Part shown: positions 24,801 to 28,405 of the stretch, in pieces
How positions within the stretch are numbered: the first letter of the stretch is position 1
Layout of the letters: each line of letters opens with the position of its first letter
Source of the DNA: DAOUBA01 sp034432855
Lineage (GTDB): Bacteria; Chloroflexota; Anaerolineae; B4-G1
Length of the DNA: 28,405 nt
Direction: 5' to 3'
Assembly (NCBI GenBank): GCA_034432855.1
Contig: DAOUBA010000043.1
Span: 1 to 28,405 of the forward strand
The notes under the pieces: generated by a model
Told to the model about the DNA's origin: nothing
What the model saw: only the letters and a program-made list of their open reading frames with translations
Database searches by the model: none
Made by a program: the position numbers and the translations under genes

Positions 24801-25381
24801 TGCGCATGCGGGCGCGGTTGTGGCATCAACTGGTGGACGAGGCCCCTCAGCAGATGCACACCGAAATTGAGGCCCTGCGCGACCTGTTGCACCGGAACAT
24901 CCGCGAGGTGCGCCGCGCCATTTTTGCTCTGCGTCCGCTGGCGCTGGACGAACTGGGCTTCTGGCCGGCCTTGCGTCGCTTCCTGGACGAGTTCGGCGAG
25001 CAGAACCAATTGCGTGTCAGCCTGGAAGTGCGCGGAGCCGACGAGGCGCTCCCGACCCTCACGCCCCATCTGGAACTGGTGCTGTTTCGCATTATCCAGG
25101 AGGCGCTGAACAATGCCGCCAGGCATGCACAGGCGAGCACGGTGTGGGTTGAACTGCATGTGGAGGCCGGGACCGTGCACCTGACGGTGCGCGACGACGG
25201 CGTGGGCTTTGATCCGGCCGTTCTGGAGGGGGCCGTGCGCAGGGGGCACATAGGGTTGAAACAGATGCGCGAGCGGGTGGCCGGGCTGAAAGGGACGTTT
25301 GCTCTCCACAGCGAGCCAGGGCGCGGGACGGAGATTTGTGTTAGATTGGACCACAAAGGACACGAAGGACACAAAGAATAA
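21821..25381 (+). CDS. Two-propeller hybrid sensor histidine kinase (Reg_prop, Y_Y_Y, PAS, HisKA_3, HATPase)
   Basis: A 1186-residue protein starting at GTG, AGAGGA upstream. A signal segment ends near AHAQT (about residue 37). Fourteen LWVGT/IWVG blade motifs between about residues 65 and 690 suggest two seven-bladed propellers. Next come a Y_Y_Y domain (about 735-805, with NVPPGTYTFRVKGSNNDGVW), one membrane helix (about 810-833), a PAS domain (about 848-965, ERFRALFENAPLGVFEVD), a HisKA_3 dimerisation part with H984 (AREIHDGLAQDL) and a HATPase with N1097 and DDGVGF. It senses an outside signal and phosphorylates the partner regulator at 25694. A tandem 18-bp repeat inserts GEAPRG copies into one blade (near 236-254). 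The C-terminus HKGHEGHKE comes from a 9-bp repeat array. Confidence 0.93.
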   Translation: MITIGVGRQPIRVACAIYLAVILAFVVWQPAPAHAQTAGSRFFHLTAEDGLSHNIVRAIVQDPQGFLWFGTQDGLNRYDGYTFTVFRHLRSDPRSLVHNTIQALMVDSSGALWVGTIGGLDRYDQNTGHFVHHPEIAESVTAIYEDREGMLWVGTAGSGLFFYDRQANRFVQAGGDLPDTHILALYQDRDGTLWVGTEYGGLWNHRERRVYRHDEADPHGLPHDRVTAITQARGTGEAPRGGEAPRGGEAPLRPYIWVGTGAYHEPDVGGLAALDLNTGQFTLYRQGLAHAHITAVLEDRAGTLWVGTEEGLAVLDRATGHFTVHRHDPLDPYSLVNDRVYTLYEDRTGILWIATDGGISRYVREKDRFTLYRHNPQDPNSLGAPRVGAVLKDRSGVLWVGLHAEGLDRIDPTGAVTHYRHDPNDPHSLSHDHVTALHQERSGDIWVGTSAGLDRLNPRTSLVMSHLSPAPGAVKVIYEDHAGTLWIGTEEPGTLSHLNPATGEITTYRYDPSNPDRFPNTYGIRAILEDRSGDLWLGTYSGLVHFDPERGTFVQYRNDPEDPHSLSDDFVWALYEGPHGGTGETTPYLWVGTHGGLNRLDDKSAGRFTVYTIEDGLPNDAIAAILGDETGGLWLATMGGGLSHFDPHTETFRNYDTGDGLQGMHFIPGAAYRSPDGELFFGGASGLNRFYPASIRDNPHVPPIVLTAFRKFDQIVDLDLADVHEITLSHRDNFFSFEFAALDYADPPANRYAYILEGFDRDWVYCGARRYAAYTNVPPGTYTFRVKGSNNDGVWNEEGLAVKVVITPPFWATWWFRTLVGGILLGIALSIYRVRARNIAALREREERFRALFENAPLGVFEVDLSLTPPRVLHANREAAHIYGRQVEELEAIPLDSLVAPDAEADLERLLDGLRAGETVTLESTHRRQDGSEFPVRMSAALQRAVRRGQAAIVIVEDITAEKAWRSEEEAIAEERHRIAREIHDGLAQDLVSLRMRARLWHQLVDEAPQQMHTEIEALRDLLHRNIREVRRAIFALRPLALDELGFWPALRRFLDEFGEQNQLRVSLEVRGADEALPTLTPHLELVLFRIIQEALNNAARHAQASTVWVELHVEAGTVHLTVRDDGVGFDPAVLEGAVRRGHIGLKQMRERVAGLKGTFALHSEPGRGTEICVRLDHKGHEGHKE
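22526..22582 (+). repeat. Tandem 18-bp repeat and palindrome inside the sensor kinase gene
   Basis: GGCGAAGCGCCGCGTGGG occurs at 22526-22543 and 22544-22561, and its first 13 bases again at 22562-22574. The last copy runs into a palindrome with arms GGGGCGAAGC (22560-22569) and GCTTCGCCCC (22573-22582). It is in frame and encodes repeated GEAPRG, in a loop between two propeller blades. It looks like an intergenic-type repeat that entered the coding sequence. Confidence 0.8.
25350..25376 (+). repeat. 9-bp-period array at the 3' end of the sensor kinase gene
   Basis: Three units of 9 bp, ACCACAAAG then GACACGAAG and GACACAAAG, run from 25350 to 25376. Since 9 is a multiple of three they read as HKG/HEG/HKE, and the TAA stop (25379-25381) follows. 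The array is repeated with two changes at 25608-25634, on the other side of the wrecked GxxExxY gene. Confidence 0.85.
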
Positions 25382-25401
25382 TTTTATGGGGGAGGGAGAA
25401 A

Positions 25402-25602
25402 ATGACAAAACACGAACCTATACCTACAGAAGTAGAGCGCTGGGGAAAAGCGTTACTGGACGCGGCCTTGGAAGTGCACACCAGAAGGAAATTGCGATGC
25501 CATACAAGGATCGTCTGATTGAGGGACAACGCCTGGATTAGGGTTTCTCATCAACTTCAACGCCCCCACCTGAGAGAAGGAATTCGTCGTATCGTGCTGT
25601 AA
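25402..25602 (+). pseudogene. Decayed GxxExxY-family gene (PD-(D/E)XK nuclease-like)
   Basis: Three pieces of one gene remain in order. The first starts with ATG 25402 and reads MTKHEPIPTEVERWGKALLD and AALEVHT, like the start of GxxExxY proteins. It then jumps, in another frame, to QKEIAMPYKDRLIEGQRLD, the middle of the family, ending at a stop by 25541. The last piece reads GFLINFNAP, then after a one-base loss in a run of C's, HLREGIRRIVL with TAA (25600-25602), the typical end. The motif GxxExxY itself and the core between the pieces are deleted. A full family member is about 125 residues. The family is linked to the PDDEXK_3 nuclease group. It is surrounded by the 9-bp repeat arrays, pointing to a mobile unit. 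Confidence 0.72.
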
Positions 25603-25607
25603 ATTGA

Positions 25608-25672
25608 ACCACAAAGAACACGAAGTACACAAAGGCATAAAAAGCCTTCGTGTCCTTTGTGTCCTTCGTGGT
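25608..25672. repeat. 9-bp-period inverted repeat array before the response regulator
   Basis: A left arm of 29 bp (25608-25636, units ACCACAAAG, AACACGAAG, TACACAAAG, then GC) faces a right arm of 29 bp (25644-25672) across a 7-base loop, ATAAAAA. The arms match at 24 of 29 positions. The left arm is also a direct copy (25 of 27 identical) of the array at 25350-25376. A run of A's follows the right arm, 14 bp before the response regulator ATG. Confidence 0.85.
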
Positions 25673-25693
25673 GAAAAAAAATAGGAAGGGCCT

Positions 25694-26371
25694 ATGTTAC
25701 CCATCCGCGTGCTCATCGCCGACGACCACCGCCTCTTTCGTCAGGGGTTGCGCCAGATTTGCGAGACCCTGGGGCAATTTGAGGTGGTGGGCGAGGCCGA
25801 AAACGGGCAGGAAGCCGTGGAACTGGCACGGCGGCTGAAGCCGGACGTCGTGCTGATGGACATCCAGATGCCCGTCCTAGACGGCGTGGAGGCCACCCGT
25901 CTCATTACCGCCGACAACCCGGCCGTGCGGGTGATCATCCTCACGATGTACAAGCAGGACCGTTACGTCTTTGAGGCGATCAAGGCCGGCGCGCGAGGCT
26001 ACCTGCTCAAAGACGTTGACGAACAAGAGTTCGTGGAGGCCGTGCGGGCGGTACACCGCGGCGAGGCGCTCATCAACCCCGCGCTGGCGACCCGGCTACT
26101 GGACGAGTTCCGCCGCCTGAGCCAGATTGCGGCGGATGAGACGGAGCCGCTAACCCCCGGCGAAATGGATGTGCTGCGGATGGTCGCCCAGGGCGCGGAC
26201 AACAAGACCATCGCCGACCAACTGGCCATTTCCGAAAAGACGGTCGCCAACCGGCTGAGCGAAATCTATCAGAAACTTCACGTCGCCAGCCGTACTCAGG
26301 CCGCGCTCGTGGCTCTCCGCCGCGGCTGGGCCCGGCTGGATGACGATACAAACGTAAAACGTAATGCGTAA
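25694..26371 (+). CDS. NarL/FixJ-type response regulator
   Basis: A 225-residue protein. The receiver domain (1-120) has acidic D10/D11, phosphoacceptor D56 (VVLMDIQMP), T84 and K106 (GYLLKD). The LuxR-type helix-turn-helix is at about 150-215 (LTPGEMDVLRMVAQGADNKT to SEKTVANRLSEIYQKLHVAS). It is phosphorylated by the HisKA_3-type kinase encoded upstream and binds promoter DNA as a dimer. GGAAGGGCCT precedes the ATG. The C-terminal residues NVKRNA and the stop are encoded by the 7-bp array that begins at 26352. The kinase and regulator are split by a decayed gene and repeats, which likely entered an older operon. Confidence 0.95.
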   Translation: MLPIRVLIADDHRLFRQGLRQICETLGQFEVVGEAENGQEAVELARRLKPDVVLMDIQMPVLDGVEATRLITADNPAVRVIILTMYKQDRYVFEAIKAGARGYLLKDVDEQEFVEAVRAVHRGEALINPALATRLLDEFRRLSQIAADETEPLTPGEMDVLRMVAQGADNKTIADQLAISEKTVANRLSEIYQKLHVASRTQAALVALRRGWARLDDDTNVKRNA

Positions 26372-26421
26372 AGAGTAAAACGTAATTCGTAAGTTACGCT
26401 TTACGTTTTACTCCTTACGTT
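26352..26421. repeat. 7-bp-period inverted repeat array, ten heptamers without spacer
   Basis: Six units of the form NCGTAAN (26352-26393, including one odd unit GAGTAAA at 26373-26379) are followed directly by four units of the facing form TTACNNN (26394-26421, including the odd unit TTACTCC at 26408-26414). The odd units lie at mirrored positions, so the arms match even in their variants: 22 of 25 positions next to the centre are complementary. The left arm overlaps the 3' end of the response regulator gene. Confidence 0.92.
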
Positions 26422-26431
26422 TTAGACCCAA

Positions 26432-26469
26432 GAAAAAGTACCCTCCTCCGCGAGGGTATTTTTTCTTTT
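26432..26469 (+). terminator. Intrinsic terminator after the response regulator
   Basis: TACCCTC (26439-26445) and GAGGGTA (26452-26458) form a 7-bp stem with a 6-base loop, followed by TTTTTTCTTTT (26459-26469). The A-run before the stem can pair with the T-run, so it may act in both directions. It is the clearest intrinsic terminator in the window and ends the kinase/regulator unit. Confidence 0.9.
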
Positions 26470-26489
26470 GCGGACGGGAACGCTGCCTC

Positions 26490-26519
26490 TTGCGGACCGG
26501 CATCGGCCAGCGGTATGAT
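26490..26519 (+). promoter_or_regulatory. Possible promoter of the degenerate receiver gene
   Basis: TTGCGG (26490-26495), an 18-bp spacer and TATGAT (26514-26519). It lies just after the terminator at 26432-26469. Transcription would start near 26526, after the far-upstream TTG of this frame, which supports the GTG at 26565 as the true start. Confidence 0.5.
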
Positions 26520-26564
26520 GAGTGTGGTTCGGCCACATTCGCCGTGTCACCAGCGAGGAGCACC

Positions 26565-27008
26565 GTGCCGCAGTCCATCCGGGTCGCCATCGTGGATCAA
26601 GATACCGTTTGTCAGCAAATGAGCACGTTACTGGAGAGTGTGGGAGGCTTCACCGTCGTGGGCGAGGCATCCGACGAAGACAGGGCGCTGGCCCTGGTGC
26701 GCGACCGGCAGCCCGACGTGCTTCTGCTGCGTCTGGAGGCCCTGGGCAGCGATGGGCCGGAGGCGGTGGCACAGGTGCGCGCTCTTTCGCCCGGCACCCA
26801 GGTCATTGTGTGGAACGAATTGGGCCAGGAAGCCCTGGTGCTGGAGGCATTTCGACAAGGCGCGCTGGGGCATCTGGTGCGAGGCCAGGCCGGGCCGGAA
26901 GCAATCGTCCGCGCCATCCGCGCCGTCCACCGGGGCGAAGCGGTCCTCAGCCCGGCCCTCGCCGGCCGCATCCTGGATGAGGTAGTACAGGGGTTGAGGG
27001 AGAGATAA
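26565..27008 (+). CDS. Stand-alone degenerate receiver (pseudo-receiver) protein
   Basis: A 147-residue protein starting at GTG with GAGGAGC upstream. It is collinear with the receiver of the preceding regulator (for example VVGEA, AIRAVHRGEA, LSPALAGRILDEV against VVGEA, AVRAVHRGEA, INPALATRLLDEF), so it is a paralogue that has lost the helix-turn-helix. The phosphorylation site is gone: the position of D56 is R56, that of T84 is N84 and that of K106 is R106; only the acidic VDQD near the N-terminus remains. It cannot be phosphorylated in the usual way and may act through protein contacts, such as binding the kinase or regulator. It has its own putative promoter. Confidence 0.8.
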   Translation: MPQSIRVAIVDQDTVCQQMSTLLESVGGFTVVGEASDEDRALALVRDRQPDVLLLRLEALGSDGPEAVAQVRALSPGTQVIVWNELGQEALVLEAFRQGALGHLVRGQAGPEAIVRAIRAVHRGEAVLSPALAGRILDEVVQGLRER

Positions 27009-27017
27009 CCCCTTGCG

Positions 27018-27059
27018 CTTCACGTTTCACGTTTTACGCTTCACGTTTTACGTTTTCGG
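27018..27059 (+). repeat. 7-bp-period array, one arm (NTTCACG type)
   Basis: Six units of the form CTTCACG, TTTCACG or TTTTACG run from 27018 to 27059 in exact 7-bp register. No facing arm is present. It ends at the ribosome binding site region upstream of 27069. Confidence 0.8.
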
Positions 27060-27122
27060 AGGTGTGCAATGAACGAAAAGCATGTATCCCCAACCATTCT
27101 ATCCCAAATATGGAGGTGCAAA

Positions 27123-28064
27123 ATGAAGCGACAACTGTTCCTGATCGGCCTTCTGGTAGTGTTGCTGGGCATTGCCCTGACGGCAAGCCTGAGCCGGGCG
27201 CAGGAGCCGGATACACCGACGCCGACGCCGGGCGGCGAGGTCGTGGTGGAGGGGGAGGTCGGCCCGATGGACATGGCAGATGATGTCATCCCCATCCAGG
27301 GGCGGCTGACCGATGCCAGCGGCAACCCGCTGAACGGCGACTACAGCATTACGGCCAGCATCTACGACGTTTCGGCGGGCGGCGTGGCGCGCTGCTCGGA
27401 CACGGACACTGTATCCGTCGCCAACGGGCTGTTCACCATGAATATGGATAGTTGCGCCCCCGGGGATATCAACGGCGATCAACTGTACCTGGGCATCAAG
27501 GTGGGGGCTGACGCCGAGATGACCCCCCGTCAGGCCATCTACTCCGTCCCCTATGCCTGGACTGTGCGACCCGGGGCGATCATCAAGGGCGCGAGATCGT
27601 ATCTCTTCGTCCCCGGAACTGCGTTCGTGAAGGACCTGAACACCGATTCGACCAGATGGGATATGATGGGTGCGGCAGCTCGAATCTATCGAGGAGGCAC
27701 TGCCGGCGACAAGTACATCTACATCCCGATTACCATCCCTGGCGTCCTCTACGGTCAACCAGTGCGGGTTCTCACCATCACCGTGTATTACCTGTGCCAG
27801 AATGGCGCGAACAATTACATAGATGAAACCGTGTTGTTCAAATACGACCAGACCGACTTCAACCTCTACAAAAAACTCATTGACGACGGCGGGAACCGAC
27901 AGAGCAACACGGCTACCAGTTACACACTGCCCACGGACGGCGCTTACAACACCCTCTCGACAGACCAGGGTCTTCTCACACTCCGGCTCTACCTGCATTT
28001 CGCGAATGACACCGAGTACATCCATATCGGCGGGGTGCTCTTGACCCTGGAGCACAACTATTAG
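27123..28064 (+). CDS. Secreted protein of unknown function
   Basis: A 313-residue protein from the ATG at 27123, chosen because a clear signal peptide follows (MKRQLFLIGLLVVLLGIAL, cleavage near SRAQ). A first ATG at 27069 in the same frame also has a good ribosome binding site (GGAGGTG) but would put 18 residues before the signal. After the signal comes a Thr/Pro stretch (DTPTPTPGGE), then a beta-rich domain with IPIQGRLTDASGNPLNGDYS, seen in many secreted Chloroflexota proteins. The C-terminal part (about 170-313) has no recognised fold. The next gene, 10 bp on, has the same ribosome binding site style, so the two are probably one operon. Confidence 0.85.
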   Translation: MKRQLFLIGLLVVLLGIALTASLSRAQEPDTPTPTPGGEVVVEGEVGPMDMADDVIPIQGRLTDASGNPLNGDYSITASIYDVSAGGVARCSDTDTVSVANGLFTMNMDSCAPGDINGDQLYLGIKVGADAEMTPRQAIYSVPYAWTVRPGAIIKGARSYLFVPGTAFVKDLNTDSTRWDMMGAAARIYRGGTAGDKYIYIPITIPGVLYGQPVRVLTITVYYLCQNGANNYIDETVLFKYDQTDFNLYKKLIDDGGNRQSNTATSYTLPTDGAYNTLSTDQGLLTLRLYLHFANDTEYIHIGGVLLTLEHNY

Positions 28065-28074
28065 GAGGTGCGCG

Positions 28075-28356
28075 ATGAAACGAACGGCAGTGCTCCTGGC
28101 CCTCGTCATTCTGCTCCTGCTGGCCGGCCACACCCTGGCGATGTCTTCTACCAACTACCGATTGGACTGGTTCGTGCCGCTGACCGGCGGGGGCGGCGGG
28201 CCAGTCTCCTCGACCCACTACGCCGTCAACTTCACCGTCGGCCAGTCGGTCATCGGCTCATTTTCCGGCACCAACTACAGCGGCTGCCTGGGCTACTGGT
28301 GCGGCGCGGCGGGGCAGTATAGAGTATACCTGCCGCTGGTGCTGAGGAATTTTTAG
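28075..28356 (+). CDS. Small secreted protein with YLPLV-R-N type C-terminal tail
   Basis: A 93-residue protein, AGGAGGTGCGCG before the ATG. A signal peptide (MKRTAVLLALVILLLLAGHT, cleavage near LAMS) is followed by a Gly/Ser-rich part with two similar blocks, SSTNYRLDWFV and SSTHYAVNFTVGQS. The segment NYSGCLGYWCGAAG follows, and the protein ends VYLPLVLRNF. Tails of this kind are frequent on secreted proteins of Anaerolineae and relatives, and may be a cell-surface sorting signal, which is inference. Function unknown. Confidence 0.85.
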   Translation: MKRTAVLLALVILLLLAGHTLAMSSTNYRLDWFVPLTGGGGGPVSSTHYAVNFTVGQSVIGSFSGTNYSGCLGYWCGAAGQYRVYLPLVLRNF

Positions 28357-28377
28357 CCCTCACCCACCCCCAACCCC

Positions 28378-28405
28378 CTCCCTCTCCCAGGTTTGGGAGA
28401 GGGAG
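28378..28405. repeat. Palindromic CCCTCTCCC-type repeat at the window end
   Basis: CTCCCTCTCCCA (28378-28389) and its exact reverse complement (28394-28405) are separated by GGTT, forming a 12-bp perfect hairpin. Upstream, CCCTCACCCACCCCCAACC (from 28357) gives the typical flank of a dispersed repeat known from many genomes. It could act as terminator for the secreted protein genes. The element may continue past the window. Confidence 0.75.

Noticed and set aside
23801..25408. Antisense open frame of 535 codons
   Set aside because: Opposite the kinase domains; its first residues come from the 9-bp repeat. No recognisable motif.
25299..25541. An 80-codon plus-strand frame ending in QRLD
   Set aside because: Not an intact gene: the first part is a shadow of the kinase end and repeat, the last part is the middle piece of the decayed GxxExxY gene.
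26490..26564. Upstream extension of the pseudo-receiver from TTG 26490
   Set aside because: It would start on the -35 box of the putative promoter and has no ribosome binding site. GTG 26565 has GAGGAGC and begins the receiver fold at the right place.

Overview
The window looks like part of a chromosome from a GC-rich member of the Chloroflexota, probably Anaerolineae or a close relative. This is inferred from gene content and style: a tRNA-Thr / rpmG / tRNA-Trp / secE / nusG / rplKAJL block, a two-propeller hybrid sensor kinase, secreted proteins ending in a YLPLV-R-N type tail, and many short-period intergenic repeats. No rRNA, transposase, integrase or CRISPR array was seen.

Layout. 1-2730: a partial membrane protein, a B12-binding-type radical SAM protein and a SufR-like regulator, all on the minus strand. 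2846-6830: the translation/transcription block on the plus strand, from a clear promoter through tRNA-Thr, rpmG, tRNA-Trp, secE, nusG, rplK, rplA, the L10 leader, rplJ and rplL to a strong hairpin. 6865-8446: a methyltransferase and a LysM/lamin-tail surface protein on the minus strand. 8575-11416: an 8-oxoguanine deaminase and a dihydropyrimidinase-like hydrolase. 11458-15180: a DinG-type helicase with an N-terminal exonuclease domain, a short reading frame and an unknown protein. 15190-20005 (minus): an alkaline-phosphatase-superfamily protein, an alpha-glucan phosphorylase and a multi-pass membrane protein. 20172-21743: a lipoprotein solute-binding protein. 21821-27008: a giant sensor kinase, a NarL-type response regulator and a degenerate receiver protein. 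27123-28356: two secreted proteins.

The most unusual signal is a set of short-period repeat arrays between genes. One family has a 7-bp unit of the form CGTGANN/CGTAANN, one has TTGGTAG-like units, and one has a 9-bp unit of the form GACACRAAG. Most are arranged as two facing arms that could fold into long hairpins, and several run into the ends of genes, where they encode the last residues and the stop codon. The 9-bp arrays flank, as near-identical direct repeats, a wrecked gene of the GxxExxY (PD-(D/E)XK nuclease-like) family sitting between the sensor kinase and its response regulator. This suggests a small mobile unit made of a nuclease-like gene plus repeat ends.

Regulatory sites that can be read directly include several sigma-70-type promoters with 16-18 bp spacers, a palindrome over the -35 box of the SufR-like gene, an L10-leader attenuator with a visible antiterminator pairing, divergent promoters sharing one -35 segment at 20036-20042, and probable leaderless starts at 20005 and 8446. 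All assignments come from reading the sequence; no database search was run.
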